A DNA stretch of 64,000 nucleotides, from contig JACZZP010000009.1 of assembly GCA_015183035.1 (NCBI GenBank), forward strand, positions 930,001 through 994,000, in the 5' to 3' direction. A program made the position numbers and the translations under genes. Position 1 is the first letter of the stretch, and each line of letters begins with the position of its first letter. Below are positions 1-13,500 of the stretch, piece after piece. The notes under the pieces were generated by a model. The model had not been told where the DNA came from and searched no databases. It saw only the letters and a list, made by a program, of their open reading frames with translations. The stretch comes from Meloidogyne chitwoodi. Lineage: Eukaryota; Nematoda; Chromadorea; Rhabditida; Meloidogynidae.

Positions 1-526
1 GTGACTTGCAAATTGACTATTCAAAATCGAATTGCTAAAATTGATGTAGTGCCATCTGCTGCTTCTCGAATTGTTAAGGAATTGAAGGAACCTTATCGGG
101 ATCGCAAGAAAGTCAAGCACGGTATGGATGGCTTTTTAAGGGTAGTGGGCTCTTTTAGCCCTCATCCCCCATTCTTTTTAAATAATTTGAATGGAAATCA
201 CTTACTCTCTTTTTGGTGAGGTTAGTAATCACAAAATATAAGACAAAATAAGTTTTTATTTTAATATTTATTTTTTTAGTAAAACACAGTGGAAATCTAA
301 CGATTGAGCAAATTATCAACATAGCCCGACAAATGCGACCTCGTTCGATGGCTAAAAAATTGGAAGGAACTGTTAAGGAAATTCTTGGTTTATTTTTTGT
401 TTTATTTTTAAATCTTTTCATTCTTAAGGTACGGCACAATCGGTTGGATGCACTGTTGATGGTCAACATCCACATGATATTGTTGATTCAATTAGAAGTG
501 GAAAAATTGAAATTCCTGAAGAGTAA
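1..526 (+). CDS. rpl-12: 60S ribosomal protein L12, 3' part (5' end outside window)
   Basis: This is a component of the large ribosomal subunit stalk base, acting in cytosolic translation. Three exons (1-121, 280-387, 429-526) join in frame across GT..AG introns of 158 and 41 nt. The joined protein carries the L12 core: [43 protein letters not shown], and the C-terminal [11 protein letters not shown] segment, ending in IEIPEE. The first codon in the window is already internal to the family sequence, so about the first 60 residues lie to the left. The first exon runs open past its splice donor into intron sequence, which is why the reading frame continues into a spurious tail there. Family assignment is very secure; the gene symbol follows nematode naming. 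Confidence 0.95.
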
Positions 527-3500
527 AATTAAAGGAATCGGAGATGACGGATATATTTGAGGAATATTGTTTGATTCCATTTTGTTAACAATTCTTGATG
601 TTCGTTGCTGTTTTTATTTTAATTGATAAAATTAAATTTTTTGTTAAATCATAAACATTTTCTTGACTTTTAGTGCCTTATGTTAGTTTCATAAAGGCGC
701 ATATATTAAAATAAAAATTTTTGTAGAATTTATTCTTTTTTTAAAGTTTTTGTAATTAAAGTTTATTTTACCGATCTAAGTGGATACATTATTTCAAATT
801 CAATTTCTCTTATTCTTTGTTGTTTAAAAAACATTTTTTAGTAAATAAAATATATGATTTTTATAAAACTAAATTTTACATTTTTCTTCTAATTTTGTAA
901 TTGATTTTTTAAGTTAATTTTAATATAATTTTTTGAAGAAACTACTTAAAAAATAGTTATTTTTTTTAATAGAAAATTAAATTAATTAAAAATAAATTGT
1001 AAAATTATCTTTAAAAATTTTATGATTAAAAATAAAAATTTAATTTATTAATGTAAGTTTAAATTTGCATCATCAAAAAGTTAATAATTATTAAGAATAT
1101 TTTTATTTTTCTTAAAATTCCTTGTCAATATATACTTCAAAAATATTAAAATTATTTTTGCCTCGAGCAATTGCTTGAGGCAACTAAAATAATTTTACTT
1201 GAAAAAATGACTTAAAATAATAATGAATGAGAATATTATTATAAGTGGTTTTGTAACTCAGCTGGATTTCCAAATCTGCTTACAATCTTTTTTTGGCCTT
1301 AATATCATTTTTATTCCTTCATTTTTTTGAAATATAATAATTTATTTAGAAATATATAATTTATGCAAATTTAAATTTAAATTAAATATTTATTTTATAA
1401 TAATTTATTATTTTATTTTTAATAAAATGTTGTGATAAGAATTGCAGTTTTTTCTTTAAAAATAATAAATATTAGAATAACAAAAAATAAATCAAATAAA
1501 ATCCCACAATTCAAAAAAAGAAGAAGATATAATCACAAGATTTAAGTTACTTTACTTTAAAATTATTTATTATTCTATTAGAATTAAGCAAAACATTTTT
1601 TTATAAAAAACAATTGAAGGTCAAATTTATTTAATTAATTCATTTTATTAAAATAATGTTATATATATTATATTTACTTATAAATTGTTTTCAATAATTA
1701 TATATATTTAGATTTTTAATAAGTCCATTTTATTTAAAATAATTATTTTTCTATTATTATTTTATATTCTTAAAAATTAAATTGAAAAGAAAACTTTTTA
1801 AAAGAATAATTGTTTTGTATTAATTAATAATAAGAAAATTTTGAATAATAATTAACACAATTTATTTTCTCAAGTATTAATATATTTATGCTAATTTATT
1901 TATAAATTAATCCAAAAGATCAACCAATTAATTTTTATATTTATTTTAAATATATCATTTAAAATACATGGCAATTTATTTATTTATTTATTTATTTGTT
2001 GATGACCACATAACTTATATCAATCCTTTAACTCATTACTTTGTCATTTAATCCTTTACTTAAATTATAATAAAAAAGTTTTTTGTAAAGAAAATAAATT
2101 TCTTTTTATTTATTTAATAATTAAAAATCACTTAAATTTTTTTCTTTGTTTTTTACAAATAATAAATAATCTTAAATTTCTTAACAATTCTTTTTTATAA
2201 AAAAAAAAGATTAAATAAATAATAAAAATTATTCTTTTTATTGTCTATATATCTATTTATTTTATTTTTCTCTCTCAATCATTATTTATTTATTTATTTG
2301 AAATATCTGATTGACTGTCAAAATGGGAGGATTATATTTTTAAGAAAAAAGAATTAAAATGACCACTGACCCACTTTTTATTATTTTTTCTTATTTTAAT
2401 TTTATGATTAAAAAAATATTTTTTTATTTAATTTTTTAAATAATATTTTATTAATTAAAAAAATTAATTTAAGTTTATTCAATGTTTTTCAACTTCCGAA
2501 TAATTAAAAAATAGTCAACTTATTATTATTTCCACTATTTAACATCTGTCATTTTAAATAAATTTTCTTTTTTCCCTAAAAATCGACCTTTTTATTTTAT
2601 TTTTAATGTTTTAGACCGTCATTTAATTACTACTAACTCTTATATATTTTTTAGAAGCGAAGAAGTGGACATGCTTTCTTTTAAAAATATATTCTTTTCT
2701 AAGGCCTTGGTCCATTTGCTTTTTTAATGCTTAATTTTCCTTTACTTTCCTGCTGCGCATTTATTTATTTTTTTAAAAATCAATAAGTTTTTAAAAATTA
2801 TTTGAAAAAATTGGAATTAAAAAATATCAAGACTGGAATTTAAAATAAAAGAAGATTTATCTTAATCCTACAAGAGAAGATTAAATTAATTGATTATTTT
2901 TATTTATTTTTTCTAAAATTGTAAATTCTTCGACTGATTTTTATTTTATTTCTCACACTTTTTTGTCCATTTTTTATCGTCCGTTCTTAACCAAAATAAA
3001 TATATTTATATATATCGATCCTTTTCTGTCTTCTTTTTCGTTGTTCAATCCCCCCTTTTTATTTATTTTATTTTTTTTCTTTTTTTTTTAGTCCACTCAT
3101 CATTTTCTTCTTTTTATATTAAATATATTTTCTTCTCTACAATTTGTGCCGTCAAATAAATGATCAAAAAACATGGTCATTTTTCCGTCAATGTCCGGAA
3201 ATTGTGGTGAAAAATAATAATAAGAAAAAATTAAAAAAAGCTTAAAAATTTATTTATTTTTTAATTTTAAAAATAAATTTTATTAAAAAATAATAAATTA
3301 ATTTTAAAATATATTTTCTTTTATTTATTTTTTAAATGACCTTGTAATAAAGTCTCTTAAAATAATTTTTCCAAGGAAAAAGATCTTTAAAATATTTTTT
3401 CTCAATTTTTCAATTAAAATTAATTGTTTATTTATTTAATGTCCTTGGCCAGGCATTTACTCTTTAAAAAATTAATTAATTAAATTTATATTTAATTGCC

Positions 3501-4007
3501 AAAAAATTAAATAAATATTTATTTTATAAAAAAAGAGTAAAGAATATTTATTTTTTAATTATTTTATTTTTGCAAAAAGTTTAGTAAATAAATTATTTTT
3601 ATTTTAATGTTTAGTTACCACTGACTGTCACCAAAAATATATAAATTTATTTTTCTCTAACTTTTTTCTTCTTCTTTTTCTTCATCCTAGAATTATCACA
3701 AAACAAACCAGTCTGCCTGAATGCGCTAAATAATAATAATATTTTGTTGAAATAAAAGAAAAATGTAAATGATTTATTCTTTTTACATTTTTATTGTTTT
3801 TCCCTCTTGTAAAATTTCCAAAAAAAAAGGTAAAATAAATTTTATTTTTATTTTTTTTTTTGGAATTAATTTTTAAAAAGAAATTTAATTGCTTAAAATG
3901 ACCCATTTATATTTATTTATTTAAAAGTATATTTATTTATATAAACTTTCTTTTTTCTTAAAAAAGGGTTTTGCCGAGATAACAAAGGAAAATAAAATAT
4001 TAATAAA
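527..4007. other. Intergenic, A+T-rich; no gene seen
   Basis: About 3.5 kb of very A+T-rich DNA with TTTA/TATTT runs (for example near 1980 and 2290). An extended imperfect palindrome is centred near 1174. No reading frame with protein-like composition or splice-linked exons was found. The last part presumably contains the promoter of the gene starting at 4008. Confidence 0.6.
1152..1197. repeat. Imperfect palindrome with G+C-richer core
   Basis: The core TGCCTCGAGCAATTGCTTGA plus GGCA is a 24-bp near-perfect palindrome. The flanks AAAATTATTTT and AAAATAATTTT continue the symmetry, giving an arm-to-arm span of about 46 bp. It stands out because the surrounding kilobases have almost no G or C. 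It could be a protein-binding site or the remnant of a small inverted-repeat element; function unknown. Confidence 0.5.
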
Positions 4008-6053
4008 TGTCTACAAAAACAAATATTAAAGGCAAAACAAATAAAAATAATAATAAAAATTATGGTTCATCATCTTCTGATGAAGCTGATCATATTAATG
4101 AAAGATGTAGTGGTGGATGGCCTTCGACTGTTAGTGTTTTGGTAAATATATTTTTATTTTTAATAAATAATTGACTCTCTTCATTATAAGGAGACACTCT
4201 AAGGTGGAATGACCCTTTAAGTGTTCGAATTATTTTTATAAATTATTTTTTGGGGTAAAACTTTCTGTTTATTCCTTAATAACCATTATGTCTTTTAAAA
4301 TTATTTTTAAAGGAAACTCCAGATAGAAAAAGAGTTCGTAATTCACTTCGTTCAAATAATAAACAAAATATTTGTTCAATAAATTTAATTCCTGAAATTT
4401 CATTTCCTTCTACTATTATAACTACTCATCTTTCTTTTGCTTCAACTTCAACAGTTATAAATACTTTAGCTAATTCTCCACCTACTTGTAGATTGGTATT
4501 TTATTTTTTTAAATATTTGGAATTAATAATTAAATTTATTTTAAATAAAAAATTATTTTATTTTTTAATTTTTAAAGTCAAATTCTTTTTGTTCTCCAAC
4601 ATTAAGAACTCCTCGTCAATCAATTACTACAACAATTCATTTATCTGGTTCTCCTTTACGTTCTTTTTTTATTAAAGAAAATCAACTACAAATATCACCA
4701 AATTGTTGTTCTTCTTCTTCTTCTACAACAATTTCTAACAGAGGAGATTCTGCTCTTAGACCTTTAAATTTACAAAATTATATTGGTTCAGTTTAATGAA
4801 TAATTCACCGAAAAAAAAGAAAAAAACAAATGTAAAAAAATATTTGGGAAGGTCAATATTGTAAGAATGTGCTCATTAATATTCTTTGACTCAATATTCC
4901 AAAGTTTTTTTGTTCCAAAATTAGAGGACCAAAAATCCATTTCATTAATTTTTCTTTTCAGTGAATTGTCCCTTTAATTTTTTTACTTAATTTTTTATTT
5001 TCTTTTAGGTGTTCGGTTTAATGGAGAAAAGTCTGAACAAATCCAAAATCAACAAAAACCTATTATTCTTCAATCTTCTTCCAACAATTTACAATTGGAA
5101 AGAAAAATTATTGATGAAAATTTAGAAAATGATGAAAAACAAAATAAATCATCAGATCAGCAAAGACGTGTTTCTAAAGATTCTGGTTTTTCTGAAATTA
5201 ATTCAAATGAAACTAAATCAAATAATGATAAAAGTTCTTCTTCTCATTTATCATCATTTGTCCAATCAGGATTTATTGAAACACCAAGTAAAGGACTTTC
5301 TTCTGTACAGGTTTTTATATTATTTTATTTAAATAATTTTAAAAATAATTAAAAGCCATTATTTCATTCTACTCCTCTACATTCGCCTCCTCCGTTATTA
5401 CTATTTGATTCAACAAATAATTATCCTTCAACTTCTTCCTTTCATTCACCAATTCCAGAACAAAGCTATGGTGGACCTTTTGAATCTAGGTATTTTATTT
5501 AAAATAAAATATATATTTTTTTAGCATTTTTGATGATATTCTTAATGATTTGGATAAAATACAACCAGAGATTTATTCAAAACAACAAACACCCAAGAAA
5601 TATCAAAATCAAGTATTTTATTATTTATTTTATATTAAATTTAAATTAATTTAAAAAGAATCGTTCTGTAAAATTTGAACGTCGTTTACTTTCACTTAAA
5701 TGGAGAAGAGAAAGTCCTCGAAAAAAGGCAAATTCTCTATTGGAATGGCAAAAAATTGAACAAAATAATTTTCCTTCAAATTTATTTATTGAGGGAATAA
5801 ATAATGAAAATTTGAAAGAAATTTCAGTTTTGGTAAAAACAAATTATTTAAAAAAATAATAAATAAATTTCTTTTTAAGTTTTCTCAAAATGATTGTCAA
5901 TTAATGTTTGGAAAAACAACTGATCAATTAGAAATTACTGAAAAGGCAAAGAAATTTTTAAATATAATAATTCCAAATAATTCTAAAATGAGAAAAACTA
6001 AATCTGCTGGGTTAATTTCTCAACTTAAAGAAGAAAGAATAATTAAACTTTAA
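4008..6053 (+). CDS. Hypothetical Ser/Asn-rich, probably disordered protein, 8 exons
   Basis: I do not recognise the family. Eight exons (4008-4141, 4313-4495, 4578-4785, 5009-5310, 5356-5489, 5525-5612, 5659-5832, 5880-6053) join in one frame to about 465 residues. The protein is low-complexity, rich in Ser, Asn and Thr. It has repeated proline-directed motifs (ETPDRKR, TLRTPRQS, SGSPLRSF, ETPSKG, HSPPP), which suggest phosphorylation, and a basic stretch FERRLLSLKWRRESPRKK near the C-terminus. That style suits a nuclear or cytoskeletal cell-cycle regulator, but this is inference. The third exon also reads into an in-frame stop at 4794-4796. The chosen donor (4786, GTTCAG) is weak, so a shorter retained-intron product is possible. 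Upstream is a long non-coding stretch; downstream is the convergent pyrophosphatase. Confidence 0.6.
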
Positions 6054-6751
6054 AATAAATATTTTTAAGGGCCTTTAGTGCTTTTTTTTTAATTTTATTT
6101 AAATTTAGAAATTGAATTGTAAAATTTTATAAAAATAATAGTCAATAAATCCATACATTTATGAGTAAACCCTAAAGGTCAATTTCTTAAAGATCACTTT
6201 AACAAAGGCTTCCGGATTAAGTTGTTAAATAGGTAGTAATATTTGTTATTTATTATTCTACCTTGAATAGGTGGTGGAGACAATTTATTTTTTTGTTAAG
6301 TTTATCTATAAGAATTTGATCAACTGGGGTGGACCAATTTATATATTTATTACAACGTTAACTTTATTAAAAAAAGTTTTAAACGTGTTAATTTTTTTTA
6401 ATGTTTGTATAAAAATAACACATAAATATATTAAATAACAAGCTTTCATTTATTTAAAAGATAACATTATTATTGCTAAAACAAATATAAAACCTCCACC
6501 GGACAGTAAAAATTAAATATTGATATTTTGCCCAAAATTCTAAATATATATTATATTAAAACATATTCACAACATTATTTGTAAGATTACACAAGACACA
6601 CTTATCAAAAAGAATTTTTGGTGGCAAAATACCCAAGTAATCAAATAATAAAATTAAACAAAAAACCTTGTAAATACTTAAAAATGTTCCTCAATGAGGT
6701 AGAGGAATAAAAGAGAAGCTTTTATTAAATCTTTGAGTTCCAAACATTTAG
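6054..6751. other. Intergenic between convergent genes
   Basis: About 700 bp between two convergent 3' ends. A+T rich, with a few G-richer patches near 6200-6310. It should hold both 3' UTRs and polyadenylation sites; no gene seen. Confidence 0.6.
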
Positions 6752-8046
6752 TCACTGAGTTGTAATATAATACCATTTATCAACACTTTCTGGAATTGCT
6801 TTTGGCTCATCCTTATTTTGCTGCTTTGATAAAATATTCTCCCAATTTTTTTGATTAGCTTGGAATGTAGCACCAGGAATTAAACATTCTCTTAAAAATA
6901 AAAAATTATTTATCATTCAGAATAGTTGTTAGTCCAAGAAAATAATTCTCCTCCGAAGTCAGGAAACTGATTTTTTGTGAAAAAATGTTCTCTTGAGATT
7001 AAAATATTAAAAATCCTAGACACTAAATTTCTTTAGGAAAAACAAGAATAATTCACTTTCTAACACCCTAGAGTTAAACTACACCTAATGTAATCTTAAA
7101 AATAAATAATTAAAATATGTACGTGTTTAATCCATCAGTATCATTACTTGCAATTAAATTCTTCCAAAAAAGATTGGTTTCGTCTATAATTTTATGTGCA
7201 AATTCTTTGTCTTTAAATTCTCCATTAAATGCAAATTTATTTGCAGGTTTCCCAGTTGGAATTTTATAAACACGAAACCATTCTTGAGTTGCAGATAATA
7301 GACCAGGCATATGTACTTCTACATCATTAATATTATTTAATTTAGATGCCAAATTGTCATTCACATCAATGCCTACCAACTTGATAATAAATAATCAGTT
7401 TTTCCAACGTAAAAGAAAATAATTTACCTTCCAATCAGTTTCTCCTTCATCTAAAAGTGCCAAAGTTCCGAGAATTTTAACCTAAAAATATTTTTTCAAA
7501 TAAATTTAATAAAATAAAAATGCCTGAACAATTGCTCCTCTTCCTTGAACTTTAGAACCAATCTCAATTATATCAATAGGATCATTATCTCCTTTGGCCT
7601 CAGTATTTTCATCTATATGGTTTGGATCTTCCCATGTTTGAGGCAAAGCTCCATAATTCCAAATATATCCATGATGAGGAAATACATTACTTACAAAACG
7701 AGGAAGTCCTTTTTTATCATCTTGACGAATTGGAGACATTGGTTCTTTTGTCGCCATCTTTTTATAATTATAAATTGTCAAAAAATTAAATTAAACCTCC
7801 ATTTTTGCGTTAGTCCAACGAGGAATTTCAACAACCATGTTGAAAATTTTTGCATTAGAATCAGCATACAAAGGAATATCATGCCATGGGGAAACAAGAT
7901 TTCCAGACGGTCCTCCTTAAATTATTGAAGAAATTTATCTACTTTAATAAAGGTAAAATGACTTTTTTATAAAAAACCTCACTAATAAAAATTCGATAGT
8001 CCAAAGAATTGAGTGATCCACATTCTGTTGTCGTATATTGACTCAT
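6752..8046 (-). CDS. pyp-1: Inorganic pyrophosphatase, eukaryotic family I
   Basis: Hydrolyses pyrophosphate to two phosphates with Mg2+, driving biosynthetic reactions; cytosolic in the family. Six exons (8046-7983, 7915-7797, 7757-7524, 7481-7428, 7379-7123, 6890-6752) give about 288 residues, a normal length. Visible hallmarks are [38 protein letters not shown], the family signature [14 protein letters not shown] with its catalytic aspartates, DEGETDWK, and [20 protein letters not shown]. The intron after exon 3 begins with GC rather than GT (7523-7522). The start chosen is [10 protein letters not shown]. An upstream stretch (8441-8361) encodes a hydrophobic MNSGRFLLIFFGSLLF-type segment followed by a donor and could be an alternative first exon, but I could not join it in frame. 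Family call very secure. Confidence 0.93.
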
Positions 8047-9508
8047 ATTTGCAATATTTAATTTATTAACAATTGAATTTGCGTCAATAATTTTCGTCAA
8101 TGCCCTAAACATCCAAATGTTTTTTCTGTAACAATATTAAAAAAAATGGAAAAGTGGAGACACATTAAAAAGCAAAAAAGTAATATTTCAAGAAAGGAAG
8201 ATGAATTTATTTTAATGGCGTTGCTATGGATTCTGTGTAAATTACATCGAAAAAATAAGCAAGAAACAAAAAAAACAATAAAAAACAAAAAAGAAATATA
8301 AAAACACAATGCCAAAAATATTATTTAATTCAAATATTAAATCAAAGAAAATTTTTTACAAACCAAATTAAAAGAAATCCAATAGGCATAATAAATAATA
8401 ATGAACCAAAAAATATTAATAAAAATCGACCTGAATTCATTCTATAAAGTTTTTTTATTATATATTCAATATTATTTACAACTAAAATTATTTACAAAAA
8501 AAAAAGTTAAAAAAAACTTAAAATTTTAATCGATTTTCAACTTTATGGATTGTTAAATTCAACAATTTCTAAAAGAATACGTAAAATATTATAAAAGCAA
8601 TCACATTCACTACTCAAACATTTTATAAACTAAAAAATATAAAACAATCAAAAAGTAAAAATTTTATGAAAAAAATTAACGAGAGAGAGAAAAAAAAAGA
8701 AATTAAAATTTTTTAAAGTACAAAGCAATTTAAAATGTTCTAACATCTTAATCTTTTATATTAAACAAAATCAATTTTTATTATTTATTTATTTAATTTA
8801 AACAAATATTTTAAGATTATTTATTTATTCATAAATAATAAAAGAAAAAAATAATATAAATTTTATTTTTTAAAATATTTTATAAAAAATAATATACAAT
8901 TTAAAAAAACATAAAAAAAGAAAAGTTAAAAAATTCTGTTTCGAAATTTTAATTTTTGATAAAATTTGAAATTTTATAAATTACATCTAATGAGATAAAT
9001 ATAATTATAATTTTATAATAAAAAATAAAAGAAATTACAAAAATAAAAAAAGTTAATTATTATAAATTTAAAAAATATTTATTTTTGAATCTCCAGCCTT
9101 TTTTTTTAAAACAATTCAACTAATAAATAAATTAAAATTTTTAATAAATTTAAAATAAAATATTAAATTATATTTTAAAAATTAATTTCGTAACTATTTT
9201 TTGTTTATTTATTTAAAAATAATTTTAAAAAAATAATGGAAAAAATTGAAAAATAATGTATTAATTATTTAATTAAAGAAATTAAGAAAGCTCCTGGGAA
9301 AGAAAAAAATATTTTTATTTTTTAGGGAAAGAAATAATAATTTTAAATAATTTGTCTGTCAACTAAATTGTTGCTGCCAATTTCTAAAAACCAATGCAAA
9401 TAAAATAATTAAAAATGCCAAAAAAGAATTTAATTGATTGCCAAAAAGTAAAGAAATGGCCCCACATCTGAATTTAAAAAATAATTTAAAAAATTAATTT
9501 AAATTAAT
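8047..9508. other. Intergenic, A+T-rich
   Basis: Mostly poly-A/T-type sequence between the pyrophosphatase start and the EGF-like gene stop. It contains the possible alternative hydrophobic first exon (about 8361-8441, minus strand). No other supported feature. Confidence 0.5.
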
Positions 9509-10543
9509 TTACGTTTGGCCAGGAGTACATTTACGATCACAAATTTCTCCTGTCCATCCCTCTGCACATTGACATCTATTTTTTAATAATATTTTTATTA
9601 AAAATAAATATATATTTTTACTTTTCATTAATAAATTCTCCATTTTGACAAGAAATAATTGTTTCACAATTTTCACCAGAATAATTATCTGCACATTTAC
9701 AATGATCTACTGAATTTCTCCATCTTCTTTCATGTTCTAAAAGAAATTAATTTTTTTATTTTTAAAATATTTAAATTAAAAAATAAAAAACCTTTATCGG
9801 CCATTCTCCAACAAGCAAGTCTTTCACAAAATCTGCCATCCCAAGGTGCTTTACAAATACATTCAATATGTTTAGAACCTAAAGCTAATTGTCCATCATG
9901 TTGACAAACATTTGGAGTACAAACATTTAAAAAATATGAATAATTAATTGGACAACCAATAAATTCATTACATATTAATCCTTTCCAATTTGTTTTACAT
10001 TCACATTTTCCTTTTTCTTCATTAAAATGTCCATGAACTTTTTTTAAAAAATAATTATTTAAAAATATTTTAAATTTATTTTTATTTAAAATAAAAAAGT
10101 AAATATATAATTAAATATTATTTAATAATTAAATAACTCTAATTATATAGAATAAAGAGAGACAAATACTCTTAATCCAGTTCCTAAAATTTAAGGACAC
10201 ATAAATAAAAAGGACAAATGCAAAATATGGTCCATTTAATAGAGTTTTAAAAAATAAAAATACCTCTCAAGTGTTTACACTTATAACGTTCATAATGACC
10301 ATCTTCATCACTACTAGCACTTTGTTCTTCATCTAACCAAACTTTACATTTTTCTAAACCAATATTTTCAATAAAACCATATTCCTTAGCTGGTTCATTA
10401 TTATTTTCTTCATTTTCTTTACAATTATTTGGTATTTGATTTAAAGGAATTAAACGTTGATAATTTTCATCAATTTCTTTATTTCGAATTGCCATAGAAA
10501 TTTTAATAAAAATTAAAATTAAAAAATAATTTTTCCAAAACAT
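9509..10543 (-). CDS. Secreted EGF-like domain protein
   Basis: Four exons (10543-10264, 10037-9792, 9736-9622, 9575-9509) give about 235 residues. The N-terminus MFWKNYFLILIFIKISMA looks like a signal peptide. An acidic stretch (ASSDEDGHYER) follows. Then come cysteine-rich EGF-like modules with the typical C-x-C..G..C ends: CECKTNWKGLIC, CICKAPWDGRFC, CKCADNYSGENC and CQCAEGWTGEIC. There is no obvious membrane anchor, so it is probably extracellular. The final Thr codon is followed by TAA, but the same bases (GTAAAT) could act as a donor, so the protein may extend further. I cannot name an ortholog. The start is the ATG at 10543; a TTG 9 bases upstream is not used. Confidence 0.75.
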
Positions 10544-13500
10544 TTTTTCCAAAAAATAAATTTTAAATAATTTTTGAAAAATATTTTAATAAATGCAACA
10601 TTTTTTAACTAAAAAAAAATAATTGAGGTTATATAAAAAATAAAAACATATAAAATTAAAATAAAAAATAAAAAAAGGAAATGGCTCTGGAAATGTGCCA
10701 AAGGAGAAGAAAAAAGAAGAAAAAATAAAATAAAAATGTAAATGTTGAGGCAAAAAATAATATAAGGGCTTTTACTTTTAAATATATTTTTATTTTCTTT
10801 TCTTCTTTTTTTAAGCTTGTGAATGACGGCAAAAGCACAAATTACTTTTTTCAGTCGAGAATGAATGAATGATGAAATAAAAATAAAATATTTTTATTAA
10901 AAAAATGAAACTTTAAAAATATTTTATGATTTAATTAAATTAATAAAAATAAAATATTAATTTTATATATTTTTTAAATATTTTTGTTTTAAAAATAATA
11001 AAGAATTTTTATATCTTTATTAATATTATTTAAAAAAAGTATCTATTTCAACTATTAATATAATTAATAAAAAATAATAAAAAATTTTTTAAACATTTTT
11101 TCATATCATTTAGATGAAAAATAATATTTAAATTAATATCAAAAATAAATATATAATTTTTAAAATTAATTTTAAATATTTATTTATTTATTTAAACATC
11201 ATGAGATGACAAAACAAATAAAAATAGATTTTGCTTTAACATGCATCGATTGTGCCTTAGTAAAAAAAAGAGGAATGCCGTTCTATAAATATAAATAAAA
11301 TGTTTTAGTTTTTATTTTATATATTTTTTGGAAGAAACGGAAGGAAATAAAATTGAAAAAGAGAAAAACGGCGCAAAGGATGTTTTTCACAATAAATTGG
11401 CAAATTGAAGGGATAAAAATAAATTAGAAGGGCTTTGAAAGAAAGAAAATATTTAAAATGAAAAAAAAAAGAGGAAGATAAAGCAAAATTGAGGGAAAAA
11501 AAGAATAATTTTGGATAAATAAAAATATTATGTTTTAAAAAAAATTTAAAAAATATTAAGGGAAAATTAAGAAATTCTTCTATAAAGATTTAAGAGAAAA
11601 TATTCCATTTTTCTTTAGAGAACATAATTCTCAGTTTTTAATAAAAAAAATATTAAAAATAAAAGAAAACAAATAAAAGGTATCTAAAATTTATTTAAAA
11701 ATATTCCAAATTCCCTTCAAAAAATGGGATTGATGAAAAGTCATAAAAAATAAAAGAAATACTTTTTTAGCTATAAATATTTAGATATTAAATCGAATGA
11801 ATGAATGTATCTATATTTAATAATTACTGTATGAATAAAGAGGATATATTTAGGTATAATTAGGGGAAAATAAAAGAAAATATTTAAAATGTTAATAAGT
11901 TATTTATTTATTTGTGGGAATATTTTTAGAAGAAAGATGTGTAAAATGAAGAAGAAAATAAAATTTAAAAATAATTCTAAAAAGAGGAATAAATTAACTA
12001 AAAATATAAAAAGAACAAAAATTATTATTTTTTTTTCCAAAAATAAATAAAAATTTAAAAATAATAATATAAATATAATTAATTAATTAATTAAAACATT
12101 TTTATAAAGAATAGACCAAAAAATATTTTTTTATTCCTTTTTGCGCTTTCTTCCTTTTATTATACTTTCAAATGGCTATATCTTTTTTTGTTTTTAAGGA
12201 AATTTAATACTTTAATTTCGTGCAGACAAAGCAGATATTTAAAGCTTTTTTTCTTTTAATTATTAAAATAATATATATATAGGTAATTGTAATTTAAAAA
12301 AGAGAAAATATTTTGTAAATATTTTTATTATTATTAAATTGGTAATCTTTTTCAGATTAAAAAATGGATTTTATACAAAAATAATATGACAGGTGTGTGT
12401 GTTGTTTCATTGTAAAATTAGACATTACATGACGAGGTTGGCCCTTTTACTAGGGGCCTTTGCGCAGTAAAAACAGGCGGGAGTGGATAAAATTTTGGCC
12501 GACAGCAGATGGAGAATATATAAAATAGGTAATTGTTTGGTTCTTTTATATAAATTTAGTTGGGGATTCAGTTTCCACTTGGAATCTCCTCAAACTGATT
12601 GAAACTGACACATTAATGTAAAAAAAAGAAAAAAGAGCTTTTATATATTCCTCATCTCCAGCTACTATTTATTGTGTGAATCAAATATTTTACTCTTTTC
12701 ATATAATAATTGCCTATCCAATATCTCTATGGAAACGGAAATGTACTATAATCAGTAAAAAAACTAAAATATTCTTTTTATTAAAAAATATTTAAGGTCA
12801 GAGAAGTAAATAAAACCTTTCTTAATTTAAGGATTAGGTTGTGCATTGACCAGATAATTAAATAGTGTTTGAACGTATTCTTTAATGTTTAAATAAATAA
12901 TTAAAAATTGGCCATATAAAATATTGGAAAAAATATTTTTTTTAATTTTATCCAGTTTATATATAAAAAAGAAGAAGAAAATGGATTTTAGGCTAAAATA
13001 AACTAATATAAAAACCAAAAAAGAAGAAAAGTCATTTTATTAAAATCCGATAAATTTTAGAAAATGCAATAATTTGAAAAAAGATTTGGCCACAAGGGAA
13101 TCTAAAAAAATAAAAATGGAGCTAAAAATTTGAGGAAAAGTCACTAAATACATTAGCGAAAGAATTTTAAAATAAAAGAGATTTTTTCACAACAAAACTT
13201 ATTTAAAAATCACAAAATCTAAATAAACTTTAAACGTTCTTTTTCACTTTAAAACTTTAACCCAAATGAGCTTTTTAGCACTTTTTTCATAAAAATATAT
13301 TTTTAGCTAAATAAAAAGAGGCAACATTGAATATTTGTGTTGAGCAAACTAAGCAAAGGACTTTTAGCTTTAAAAATAAAAAAAACTAATCATCATCCTC
13401 TCATATTTTCTCTCTTCCCACGGCCAAAAAGCTTGGCGGCTGTTCGGCTAATATAAACACTAAGGATTTTTGTTTTATTTGAGTAAAAGTGTAGGTCAGC

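Noticed and set aside
155..475. Minus-strand 106-codon frame over rpl-12
   Set aside because: Antisense shadow of the ribosomal protein exons and introns.
7545..7928. 127-codon plus-strand frame
   Set aside because: Lies antisense to the pyrophosphatase exons 2 and 3 and has no protein-like features.
8097..8315. 72-codon minus-strand hydrophobic frame upstream of the pyrophosphatase
   Set aside because: Probably 5' UTR or intron sequence; Phe/Cys-rich, no in-frame join to the enzyme could be found.
12580..12620. CTCAAACTGATTGAAACTGAC resembling parts of a spliced-leader RNA
   Set aside because: Only short word similarity; the 22-nt leader, donor and Sm site are not present in order. The quoted word is described for location only.
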